DNA of 64,000 nucleotides. Origin: Thalassia testudinum (Eukaryota; Streptophyta; Magnoliopsida; Alismatales; Hydrocharitaceae). The position numbers and the translations under genes were made by a program. Under the pieces are notes generated by a model, which made no database searches, was not told the DNA's origin, and saw only the letters and a list, made by a program, of their open reading frames with translations. Of this stretch, positions 1 through 12,200 are shown in pieces. Every line of letters starts with the position of its first letter. The first letter of the stretch is position 1. Location of the stretch: the NCBI GenBank assembly GCA_037157565.1, contig JAZHRO010000022.1, positions 101,552,001-101,616,000 on the forward strand, written 5' to 3'.

Positions 1-695
1 AATTAGTATGTAGTATTTTTTGAATTATATGTGAGAAGAAAAAATATTAGTGAGTTTTGATGTAATAATCCTCGTATCCCATGCACCCCACCTTAAACCT
101 ATTCTTATCCCAGTTGCTATCTCTTATTTCGATTGCTATCCTAAAAGTAAAGGTAGCCTTAGGTGTGGGTAAATGAGATACAAGGACCTCTCTTTCCCCA
201 CATATATTCTGTCTTCTTATAACATCAAAATCCATTAATATTTTCTTTTATTACATATAACTCAAGAAACATTACATAATAATTATAATTCATCATAACA
301 AAATCCACTAACTTCCTCTTTTCTCTTATAAAATCAATATATCAATCATTAATAATCCTATCAATCATTACAATACCATCAATAAAATACCTAATATATT
401 TAATTCAACTTAATTTTATCTCAAAATAGCACTATCCCTGTTTCAAATACAGGTTAAGCGAAGGGGACGTAACATTGTGCTCGATATTGCAGTCTATTTT
501 GTTTTTTTTTATTCACATGATGACGTTATCGCACCTCATCATCAGGTATCTTTCTATTTTCTCTAAAAGGTAAATAAAGGGAATAAAAAACAAAGAATTG
601 CCGCCTACGCAGCACAATCATTGAGACGGCTGTCCAACGTCTTTGTCGATTCAATCTTTAATTCAGGGAGAATTGGCATACGTGCCCCTCATACA
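1..695. other. AT-rich spacer, no gene seen
   Basis: No exon-like or coding sequence is recognisable. The stretch is AT-rich with short open frames only. About 60-200 holds phrases such as ATCCCATGCACCCCACC that resemble the ends of hAT-type miniature elements, but I could not pair two terminal inverted repeats. Confidence 0.5.
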
Positions 696-984
696 GCCTA
701 TATTGTATACATACCCTCTTTAGACTTCTATTGCCACAGGTACCCCTCTCACCTTGAGAATTTCCCGTACCGGGACCCGCTGTTTGACTAGCAGATAACG
801 GCTATCAAATTTGAATTTGATCGGATCAAATGACCAACATGCCTATACTGTATCGATACCCTTTACAGTTCTATTGCCACAGGTACCCCTCTTACCGTCT
901 GAATATTCCGTACTCAGTTCTGTTGTTTGACTCGTGGACAACGGCTATCAAATTTGAATTTGATTGAGTCAAATGACCAACATG
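696..984. repeat. Two-copy tandem direct repeat, period 145 bp
   Basis: Unit 1 (696-840) and unit 2 (841-984) begin with GCCTATA and share long identical blocks, including CTATTGCCACAGGTACCCCT and GGCTATCAAATTTGAATTTG, and both close with AAATGACCAACATGCC. The units differ by scattered substitutions, so the duplication is not recent. No coding potential is seen. Whether it belongs to a larger satellite cannot be judged from two copies. Confidence 0.85.
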
Positions 985-1839
985 CCCTTGCTTGGAATAA
1001 AATGAATCCCGTTGTTCAATAAAAAGGAAATCCTAACGACGAAAATTTGAGATTTATATAAATGTCGGCGTAAATAGTATCATAATGTTTTTTATTTACA
1101 TGCATATCACCATAAAATTGATTATCTTTATAATAATATTACTTTAATTTGGTTCCATTAAGATGATATATTATTTTCAAAAAATAAAAAGTTTTTAAAT
1201 AGTTGTTTTGTCTCTAAATTATATCAATAACCTAAAAAAAAAAGCAATCACGTTGTCCTTTGCATCCTATCTCTTTTCTATAGCTTATTTGGATGTGGGG
1301 TAAAATATACCTCACATCGATAGGATAACTTGTGGGATAAACGAGATTTGTCTCAGATATGTACTCTTGTTGGTAACGCTCACTATACCTATCTTTATGG
1401 GATAATCACTTGCACTATCCTTGTTAGCATTGTAATCCACTAGAAATATGATTTCATCACTATTCATCTTACCCATGATATGTCAACTATCCAACTTACT
1501 TATCCCATCCAATACTTACTCCCCTTGTTGCTCCCTTCAACTCAATAGTGTGGAGTTGAAATGCCTTTATGAACTCGCCCGATATCTTTAAAGAAGATCT
1601 TTATCTCCTTTTGCTGCTTGTGACCTTTTTTATCTTTTTGGCTAAAATATGACTAAAATCTAATCTGACATTAATTTCGTGGCATTATCACAAAAAGAGG
1701 CATGCCTATAGTATCATATGTAAATATGAAGTTCATAATGACACTTATGTAATAAAAAAAGTTTCTTATGGCATTTATACAAGAGTAGTATTATATATAC
1801 TCTATCATATCCAATCATAACTAAAATCCAAATGAGATT
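985..1839. other. Spacer with a possible miniature inverted-repeat element
   Basis: No gene is seen. Around 1287-1523 the left side reads TTTGGATGTGGGGTAAAAT, and the right side in reverse complement reads TTGGATGGGATAAGT. That is a loose terminal inverted repeat of the hAT-MITE type. The target duplication is not clear, so this is a weak call. Confidence 0.3.
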
Positions 1840-1841
1840 TC

Positions 1842-2230
1842 ATGTGTACCCCCCCTACCCCCCACCTCTCTCTCACATCATCCATCCATATCGAACGCTA
1901 CCTCAAGCGCTTCTCTACCTTGAGCTTATCCTTTAGCCTTGATCTCCGTCGAAGCTCCAACCTCCTACATACTTTGACCTTAAGCTCTATCGAGACTCCA
2001 AGCTCCTACTCCAACCTTAACCTCCTCCTCTGAGCTCCTAGAGGCATTGAACTCCTTCAGTCTTGATCTCCTCCTCCTTCTATCCTAAGCTCTTCCACCA
2101 ACTTTGTGCTACTCCTCAGCCTAAGCTCCTCCTCCAACCTTGACCTCCTCCTCTATCTCAATCTTATCCTTTGACTTTGAGCTCCTCTAGCATCCCTTGC
2201 CCTGACCTCCCCAATCTCATTGTTGCCAAC
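1842..2230. repeat. CT-rich degenerate tandem repeat
   Basis: The plus strand is almost purely pyrimidine-biased and repeats phrases such as CTCCTCCAACCTTGACCTCC and TTGAGCTCCT at irregular intervals of about 30-45 bp. Open frames across it are low-complexity (Ser/Leu-rich) and are not credible genes. Confidence 0.6.
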
Positions 2231-2638
2231 CTCCTCAAACTACACCCATTGGCGATGTCAAGGTGCCACTAGTAGCTTAAGCAGTAGTTTGAGGAGGTTG
2301 AGATGATTCTATGAAAAACCATTACTCTGTGGAAAACAACTACTACTTTGGGGTTGTTGATGTTTTTGGATGGTCGAGGTGCCATTAGCATCAAGCAACG
2401 ATAGCAATGAGGAGGTTGACATGCCCTGGGTGGAGCACCTCCTTCGTACCTATCGAGGTCATGGGTGAGTTCTTGAAAAGAGTGACAAGGGTGAGTTTTT
2501 TTCTCAATTCTCTTTTGAAGAGTCCATTGCAAATTGTTCATGGAGAGATTTTGCTCTTCTTGGATTCATTGGGTGTGGTTGGTCTTTTTCTTTTAGATGC
2601 TCTAGAGATATTGCTGTTTTTTATGTAAGTTAATATGT
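2231..2638. other. Spacer with two outlying satellite-like motifs
   Basis: No gene is seen. The motif AGGTGCCA(C/T)TAG occurs near 2259 and 2379. It matches the core of the satellite array at 3780-4970, so this stretch may be a diverged edge of that array. Confidence 0.35.
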
Positions 2639-3600
2639 AGTGTTGATGTTTGTAAGCATAGGTGCTACAAGCACATGCACATGGCCTCTTTTTTCATAGA
2701 GGAATCATTTATAGGCAAGCTTAAAACCTTTAAAAGGCCTGGGAGAGGGCTCCTAGCCGTTAGAGGCAAATCCCAAGAAATTGGGACAAAATCCAACTTA
2801 ATCAGGGTAATTATGATTTTGACAGTAGGATCAAATGTCTGATTTTTGGGTCAGACGCCTTATAAGATATCTGACTACAATTATAGACATTGAATTTTAT
2901 GGGTCAGACTTACTATTGTTCATTGGATCAAAATAGAGTTCTAGGTGGACGTCTGATATGCTATTATAAGACGTCTAGTACTAAAATTGGATGTCTAATT
3001 ATAGGCAGGTTTGTTCCTGTTTTGAACAGATCCAAACAAGATTCTAGATTTTAAGCATCAGACGTCAGTGTGGACGTTTGTCCAGTGGCCTAGACGTCTG
3101 GAAAGAAATTAATATCTTGCTTAGGGAATTAAAAAAAAAAAGATTTGCTTTCTGACAAATCTCCGCGGAGGGAGTGGCTAACGGTCAATTATTGGACGTC
3201 TGGAGACATTTTCGGATGTCTAAAAGTGTATGTAACCGTTAGTATTACAGAATGATGAAGGAAATATTACGTGGAGTCTAATGGTTGGCTTAAAGGACAT
3301 CCGAGGTATGTATGGGATGCTTGGATAAGCCCATGGACGTCTGATTGAAGGCTGCATCGACTGGAGCCTAAATGTTCAGAAAGCAAAAGTAAGACTATAG
3401 GTAATGGGACGTCTGTAATTATGGTCAGACGTCTTAAAGTTGAATATTAGACGTTTGACATGTGTGTTAGATGTCTGATATGTGTTTTGTGTTAGGTTTT
3501 TTTTTCTAATTTTTTCTAAGTGTAGAGAGCTTAAGTTATCTATGTGTATGTTATCTTCAGGAGCTCTTTAACACATCTCTAGACTCAATAAAAAGAAGAT
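2639..3600. mobile_element. LTR-like remnant with repeated AGACGTCT palindromes
   Basis: The left edge TGTTGATGTTTGTAAGCATA looks like the start of a plant Copia LTR, but no matching CA terminus, target duplication, primer site or coding domain was found. The stretch carries repeated variants of the palindrome AGACGTCT (for example near 2945, 3060, 3100, 3198, 3336, 3409 and 3426). The same motif is abundant in the Ty3/gypsy LTRs 30-50 kb away. It is most likely an old solo LTR or truncated LTR; the boundaries are approximate. Confidence 0.35.
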
Positions 3601-3779
3601 TACAATTTTTTAAAATGTACAATAAAAAGCCTAAGACCTATGACCCAATACGTCTTCACGCTCCTAATCATATGTCATGAAAAATCCACGAGACCTGCAA
3701 TTTTGTTATGATCGAGAAAAATATGCTATTTCCATATTTTATTTATTTTACTTTATTTTATAAAATTATCAAAATATTT

Positions 3780-4970
3780 TTTATGAGGGGTTGAACTAAT
3801 AAGCCATAGGTTGGTTCATCCCTATCTTTCAACTTATGTTAATTCATCCACAACTTTTTGCTTGAGGTGCCATTAGTATCTAAACTTAGATTCATTCATC
3901 CTTGTCTTCTTTAATCAAGGTATCATTAGCATCTCAACTTACATTGATTAATCCTTATCTTTTTTGCTTAAGATTAAGATATAATTAATCTATGCCTTTT
4001 GTACTCGAGGTGCCATTGGCATCGCAGATTACGTTCATTGATCCATATCTTTTTAAATTAAGGTGTCATTAGCATCTCGACTTAAACAGATTTCATCTAT
4101 GAGTTCTTTTACTTGAGGTATCATTAGCATCTCAACATAGGTTCATTCATTCATATATACATATTCTTTTGAGGTGCTATTGGCATCTTTGAAAAGCCAT
4201 AGGTTGATTCATCCTTGTCTTTTTTTTTTACTTGAGGTGTCATTAGAATCTCAACTTACATTCATGCATCCCTAACTTTTTTGTTTGAGGTGCTGTTGGC
4301 ATCTCAACTTACATTGATTTTTATTTCGAACATTGTTTACTTAAGGTGCCATTAACATCTCAATTTAAGATAATTGACCTGTATATATATTTATTTGTTA
4401 AGACACCATTGGCATATTAAGTTATGTTCTTTCATCCATATTTTTTTATTTAAGGTGCTGTTGGGATCTCAACTTAAGTTGATTTTCATCCTTGACTCTG
4501 TTCTCAACTTAGGTTAATTGATCCATATATCTTCTCTTCATCAAGGTGCCATTGGCTTATTTGAAAAGCCATAGGTTGATTCATCCTTGTCTTGTTTTCC
4601 TATCTCAATTTAGGCTCATTCTTTGTTTTCTGTAGTTGTGGTACCATTATTATCTAGTTGTGATGGCTTCCTTTAGTCATAAGTTGCCATTAGCCTTTTA
4701 ATTTAAGTTGATTCATCCTTATTAGCTTTTCTTGAGGTGCCATTGGCACTCAAGTTAGGTTGATTCCCCCCTATCTTTTTTATTTGAAAGTATAATTGGT
4801 ATCTCAACTTAAATTTATTCGTTCATGTCTTCCTTACTTGAGATGCTATTGTTATCTTAAATTATGTTTATTCATCCTTATCCTTTTTACTTCGCCTACC
4901 ATTGACATCTCAACTTACTCTAATCCATCGTTATCTTTTGTGCTTGAGGTGACACTGGCATTTTCATGGA
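3780..4970. repeat. Degenerate satellite array, unit about 55 bp
   Basis: The core GAGGTGCCATTGGCATCTCA, followed by ACTTA(C/G)(A/G)TT, ATTCATCCTTATCTTTTT and ACTTGAG, recurs roughly every 51-64 bp. Clear cores lie near 3865, 3919, 4007, 4061, 4117, 4172, 4236, 4287, 4345, 4453 and 4543, with weaker copies to 4970. Units differ by many substitutions and small indels, indicating an old, inactive array. No coding function is seen. Confidence 0.8.
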
Positions 4971-6276
4971 AAAAATGTTTTAATTACGAGTGTCATTTGC
5001 TATTTAGTGATAATGCCAACCTGGGACGAAAGCTTATAATAATATACATGGTGATGTTTGGCATTATTATCTTGGCAAACAAACATAATACATTTCAATT
5101 TACAGGTGACACTTAGAAATGCTTTAAAAATGTTTTGATATCTCCTTGACTTCCCTCTCTCTCCACCAAAATTCAAATTTAAACCTAATTGACACATATA
5201 AGCAATGAACTAATGACAAAGTAGTCACAAAAGTGCTAAACAACAAAAATGTAACTCACTTTTCCCTCTAGTAGCTAAAAAATCAAAAGCACTTTCAATA
5301 TTTAAAAAAGTGGTAAAAAGTTTATAAACCACACTTCATGCGACTCCTCTTATCTCATTCACATAGCATCCACCTCACACATGTCATATGAGTTTACAGG
5401 TAGGTACATTAATGAGTAACACTCCCTTTTTTCTTTGTACAAAAACCTCCAAAAAATTTTTGATTTAAAGGATTCAAAATTGTAATGACTTCTATTTCAA
5501 CTCTCAATTTCTTTGTCAACATCCATGCCTAGTCCCCGATCAAAATTGTAGTGATAATCTATTTGGAATTAAGGAGAGGAGACCCTTGTAATGTTTTGCA
5601 ACTTTTGATGACTAGAGGCCCATATGGTAGAGTGAAGAAAAAATAATCACCTCTCCCATACCAATCCTTTAAATAATGCAAGGACAAGGATTCACACTTT
5701 AAATTTTTCCTAAATTTTTCTTATCAATATTAGAAGTCTACACTACTCGAGAACAATTTACCAATGGGTGATGTCTTGCAACTGCAAATGAAAAAGAATG
5801 CACTAAAATTTTAGTTCCACAATCAAAATTCCAATCCCTCTAATTAAGCACTCCAAGCATGCTTCTTCTTTTGTGTAGGTCAAGTCACAAGTAAAATAAG
5901 TTCCATTGAATTAAACAAGAGATAAAAGAGAACAATCCTGTGAAACAAACGTTACATGAGGGAAGGTTCTTACCACCCAAATCAGCTTTTTGATAAGAGA
6001 TAATTAACTTCCTTCTAAAGTTATAGATGTGGTGTAATCAATGCATGGATTTTTATAAAAGTTTTCATTAATGAGAAGTGGTGTAATTCCTCCATTATAC
6101 CTTAAATTGATAGTGAGCCGCTTATGAATTCATTTCTGCAACTCCTAGGACATAGATCAAGTCCAAATCATTCATGCGTTTGCATAAACTATTTTTGCAT
6201 CAAAAAGAAAAAGAAAAAGAAAGAAAAAATAGAAAACTTGCATGAATACCCTCCTAGAAAAACAACATAAACAAGA
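4971..6276. other. Spacer downstream of GH3 gene A
   Basis: This is the 3' flank of gene A, which is on the minus strand. An A/G-rich tract lies near 6200-6232. I see no coding exon, RNA gene or delimited element. The 3' untranslated end of gene A must lie in the last few hundred bases, but no poly(A) signal stands out. Confidence 0.5.
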
Positions 6277-9200
6277 TCATCCCTCCCTCCCCTCCGTCGT
6301 CAACCCAAATCCAAATGGGAAGAGCGGATCATAATCCTCATCTCCAACGTTCATCGGCAGCTGGTCGACTGACCGGAACCACGTCCTCGGCAGCTTTCCC
6401 GAGAACCCGTAGTCTCCGAAGAGCACGTCTGCCACTCCCGTCCCCTCCGTCCCCGGCAGCCACGCTGCCACCAACGCCTCCATCATTCCCAAGTATGGCT
6501 CCACCACCACCGGCCTCCCGGAAACCACCACCACGATGCACCTCACGTGACCGCACACGCTCTTGATCGTTGTTGGCCCCGGCTCGGGGATGGTAAGGTT
6601 GAGGCTGTCGCCGTAGCCTTCTGCATAGAGGAGCTCCCCAACAACGACGATTGCATAGGAGTATCCAGCTTTTGCGATGGATTTCCGCGTTGGCGTTTCA
6701 TCGAACACCACGTCGGTGGTCCGATCGACGGTCAACCGGATGGCTTGGAGGATGGTGGTACCTGTGATCATGCAAAAGAATCAATTAATATAGTTGATTT
6801 GATGAAATGGAGATTGCATTTGGTCGAGTGGTTGCAGAGAAGTAAGGCGACGTATAAGGTATAAATGAATGGTACGAGTGAAGTGAATGTGATTTAGGAG
6901 GTATGTCATCTCCAATATATCCCTACTCATAACTCATCTATCACATCTAACTACCACTTCATTTTTTAACAAGACGTTAACAAGGAAATAATCCAAGATC
7001 AAATATAAAGTAACTGAATTCAACCCACTCTCTACTTAAATCTCACAAATTCATGATATGTATGACATCAAATCCACTACGACTTTCCAATCATTAAACA
7101 CAGTTCATCTATGACCTAACAATTCCTAGAACTTAGCTGATGTCAAATACCAACTCTACCCAAGAGGGCAACCTCCCAAGTATGTTGTAGAATTTTAGTA
7201 TAATTCTGAAATACTACTGGTATATATTGTTAGAGTAGAAGCAAGTGAGGTAATAGGAGAGAGAGAGAGAGAGGAGTATTTTCGATTGCACTCCTTGTGC
7301 TTTCATTCTGGGTATTTATAAGCATAGATTACAAGGAGTTGTTACAACGATTTACAAGAATCTCGAATTTGTTACAGAAGGTTTTGAATATGATTTATTT
7401 CGATTCTTCCTTGGTCATCAGTGTGAATGGTTTTGAATCCGAGTTGGTTTAGTCTTCCTAGTTCATTGACATGGCTGTTGGAGTCATTGTTGGTTGTTGG
7501 TTGTGAGACATCCACGACTTGGTTGCTATTGTTGTTAACATCCACCCTCAATCCAAGAAGCTACGTGACTACAAATTATCTTATGCGGAGTTGTTGACGT
7601 ATATGCTGGAAGGCCAGTTTGGCTAGTGGTTTAGTTAGCATGTTAGCTAGCTGATCCTTTGAGGATATGAATTTGACTTGGAGAGACCTGTAAAAGACTT
7701 GTTCACGAACGAAATGATAGTCTATCTCAACGTGCTTCGTGCATGCATGGAAGAAAGAATTATCAGAGAGATAAGTACAGATTGTTGTTTCTTTGATGAC
7801 CAGAAGATAAGGTTATGGCCAAGAAATATGAGATAACAATGGGGCCTCCTATAGTTCTCACGGTCATATATGAGTTCTATTGGAATAAAGAATATTCCCT
7901 ATATTATGATTTTCTTTTATATTATTTCTTAATTTGTCTAATGACAGTAATAATACCACTTGGTTCACAAAGGGCCTCGAGTCATGAGGATGTTCGAGAC
8001 TAACCTTGGGTGACATTGTTGCCCAAGACTCCTTGCCATTGGATGGTCCAACCACCACATTGATATCCCAAGTTGTGGGCGTGGGTGCCTGCCACCAGGA
8101 TCTTCTTGGCCTTCTTGGGAAGTGGCAGCATTGGCTTAGATGGGTCCTTGCCATTCTTGAGCAGCACCAAGGATTTGCGCACAGCTTCCCTAGCCAATTT
8201 GCGATGCTCCTAAAGGATGCACATGGTTATAAACAAAAAATCCAATTAATATTTTGGTCGTGTTCAATAACATGGGAAATTTTTAATGACAACTGTGCAT
8301 ACTTCTAATGGCTATTGGGTCATGTAAGTTTTCCCATCGGAGCATTCGACTCAAAACAAACCTGACTTCATGGTAAAAAGCTTGATTTTGGTTCGGATTT
8401 GGTACTACTTTCAAATTGCGTCAAGGACGAACAGAAGAGAAAGTGCAGAAGAGCAAACCAACCTTGCTACCAAGCTGATCTATGAAGCTGTAATCGGCCA
8501 TCGGGTTCTCAAAGAGGCCCATTGTGAACTTTACACGGAGGATTCTGCTGACAGCATCATCAATGCGCCACATGGGGATGAAATTGCCTTTAACTAGGTA
8601 GGTAAGGTTGGTCAAGTACTCAGTCAAATTTTCTGGAATCATAATCTGCATCAGAGAAAACTATCAAAGTAAAAACATGCAACAACTTCATATGATATGG
8701 CCGGTAAAATTTTTCAGGGATCTTTCTAACCATGTCGATTCCGGTGAGAATCCCAGTTTGGAGGGAGTAAGTGTAGTTGGCACCAACTGGGTAAGTGAGC
8801 TTGTCGATGCCCTTCCAATCCGAGATCACAAAACCCTGATCAAAAACAGGTTTAGTGCATCAGGAGAAACACAATGTATGTATTTGAAACCAACATTTCA
8901 GCGTCGAGCACTTACACGGAATTTGAGCGTGTTCTTGAGGTAGGTGGTCACTAGTTTGTGGTTCCCATGCATTCTGATTCCATTCACGCTTGAATAGGAG
9001 ACCATCACGGTGGAGACGCCTTCGATGATGGCATTGAAGTATGGGGTCATGTGGATCTTCAGCAGCCCTTTGCGTGTGGTGATAGTGTCGTTCTCATTGA
9101 TGCCTTTGACTGTGCCTCCATCTCCAACGTAGTGCTTTGCACAAGCTGCAACCTTGTTCCTGTAAACCACATAGAGAACATATAGCTTCCTGGAAGCATT

Positions 9201-12200
9201 CTGAATAGATTGAACTTTTCGGTTTTTTATATTTTGCTAATAACTATATAAAAAATTTGTAAAGATGTCAAATATTAGTATTTTAGTTAGTATATAGGAC
9301 AACTTATTTGTTTGATAGGATTTCCAAGCAAATAATTGTTGGAACAAATTACAAGCAAAATTCGATGTTCTAGATATTTAACCTCCACCCTTCACAAGGC
9401 ACATTAAAGCTGAATAAAACATCCAAAAAGTTTTTCCTATGCCATATAAAGGCCAAAAATCAATTTGATTCAATCAGATTACGAAAATGTTATCTTATAT
9501 AACTTGATCTCGGTACCTTTACCTTAGTGATTGGATCAATATGTTGATTGTCGCAACCCATTATGAAGTTGCTTGGTAAAAGTACAACTTCAGCACTAGA
9601 CAAAATGGTAAACTGCCAGAATCAGTTTGCCAATAAAGCATATACCAGCTCACTCCATATAATTCCACTACTCAAAGAAAGCATGTGTTCGGTTTGAGTA
9701 TCTTAAGCTAATTTGGGGAAAGATTATATATGGTGAATGTTTCACGATATACACTAACAAAGAGCGGTTTCTGGTATTGAACAAACTTTAGAAAAAGAAA
9801 AAGCATGAAGTTTTATGCCTAGATTCATTTCTTGCTGATTAGCACAATTCACCACAATTAAGAGTCGGTAATCTGATTCTGACCTTCCAGCCACATAGGG
9901 GACACCTTTCCGAGCTCCGGCAGGAATATTGCCCTGGAGACCAGGAACTGCTGTTGTCATTGCTTGGACAAGCTTTGGCTCTTCACTGAAGCTCTCATAG
10001 CACCGGCCCCATCTTGGATCCCTACAAACCTATAAAGACAGAAGAAAACTGAATCTAAAAAGAAGAAGAAGAAGGAAAGAAAGAACTGAAGAATTTTCAA
10101 ATGGTGAGTAAAAAAGTGCTTGGACTAGACTTACAGCCAAGCAGGGGGCAAACACGTAAGAAATTCCAGTGGCTCTAACTTCAAGTGCAGTTGCCGCGCC
10201 GATTTTCTTAACGAGTTCCGGATCCCTGACACAGAGTTTGATTGCGTTGGACACATCAAATCAACAATGTCAGATACATTATTCATGGAAAGTGAAAAGG
10301 GTTGAAGAAATTGAATATGTACATTACCATGACCATGTCTGCTTGTATGTTGTGGAAATAGAAACAAAAATTGTTGATAGAATATATGGAAAAAAAAGTG
10401 ACTCCTGATGTACTGTCAAATGAGTTGTTAATTATGCATTTACACTCAAATCTCTCTGAAATTATTATCACATAAATTTTTAAAAAATGGCACAGGAGTA
10501 TTCATTAGCATTACCTTTTTAAGCATCTTTCAGCCACCATCTTGGCCTAGAGATTGAGGCATCCTCCATGAGAAAACAAAGAAAGTCTACCACATGCAAA
10601 TCAATGGATGCAGCTATACGGTATACCTGTAGATACCAAAAATCTCATCGATGTCTTCAGTCCAACTGACCAGAATATGGATAGTGTCATCCATATCCAT
10701 GCAAGGAGAAATGGAAAATGCTTGATATGGACATATGCATATTGTTATTGTATCTGTCGGGAATAAAAGTACCACGTGAGTCAATCTAGGCATCCAAGTG
10801 GGTGCCGATTTTGGGTCTTGTGTGGGATTACTTTGGTTGCAAGTTTTATTTTAGTTGGTATGTTGGTTTTTGGTAAGTTTGTTTAAATGATTTCTTTTGA
10901 TTGATTAGGATTTGTTTTTTATAAATTTAGGAGATGTTATTTAATTAGAATTGAGTTTGTTACTTATTTTAGAGAATTGTAATATGTTCTATCTCTATAA
11001 GAGAGAGCTTTTGTAATCTTTCTAATTTGAGTTGAATGCATTATTGTTTCCACAAAATTCAACACCAACAACTCTCTCTCTCTCTCCCTTTCTTCTTCTC
11101 AACCGACGGATGCACCCTCTCTTTCTCTTTCCTGTCATGAGAACAAGGGCTGTTGGCAGCATCTGCTGCTGCCTATTTACCTCATGTGGAAGAGTCTCCA
11201 TGCTTCTAGATCGCATCAAACTCAACATGGTATCAAAGCCTAAGGTCGAGGCTCTTCTTGGAGGTTTTTCCACACACCTAGGAAAGAGGAGAAGAAAAGA
11301 AAAGCCACATTGAGCGTGACTTTTCCTTGGTGGACAGCAGCCACGTACATGACCCTTTCCTCTTGTTAGATCAAGCACAAGAAGTCCCATCTTGTATGTG
11401 ATTCCTGTAAGTATCAAGGCCTTGTGTGTTAAGGCATCTTCGTCGACTAGGAGTTCTTTTATAGAACTCTTTGAGGGTCCTTGGTGCCTTACGCAAGACC
11501 CAAGGAGTCAAGTAGGGGGGCTCTAGCAAGTGGCTTTTCCCATGCATCCAGTGCCTTACGTGGAGCGTACAAGAAGGAGAAGGCTTGCTTCTTGAGGATG
11601 GAGATGGCCAAGAGTAAGAACCAATTGAACACTAGGGAAGGAAAGGTTATAGTTCAAGGCACTACGATTAAACTTCAAGGTGCCTCAAGCTATATTCTAT
11701 GGACTCGTGCATTCAAGATCTTTGTAGGAGGACAAGACAAGTTGCATGTCCTTCTCGAAGAAGAGTTCGAATTCAAGGATGTTACGAAGAAAAAGTTGGA
11801 GAAAAGAGTCTATCAACTTATACCAAGACAAGACGGCTACTCCAATAGCCACGACTTTATAGGTTGCCAAAAAAGCAACGACTACGGAGATGACAAGAGG
11901 ATGTGTAGTCACATCAAGAGAAGATAGTGGAGTATCTGGTTGCATCATCATCAAGACAAGTTAGCCAAGCCATCGTCCTCCCAACCTCTACTTGAGGTTG
12001 GAGTGTTGGGAATAAAAGCGCCACATGGTAGTCAGTTTGGGTGTCCAAGTGGGTGCCGATTTTGGGTCATGTGTGGGATTACTTTGGTTGCAAGTTTTGT
12101 TTTAGTTGGTATGTTGGTTTTTGGTAAGTTTGTTTAGAGGATTTGCTTTGATTGATTATGACTTGTTCTTTATAAATTTAGGGGATGTTATTTGATTAGG

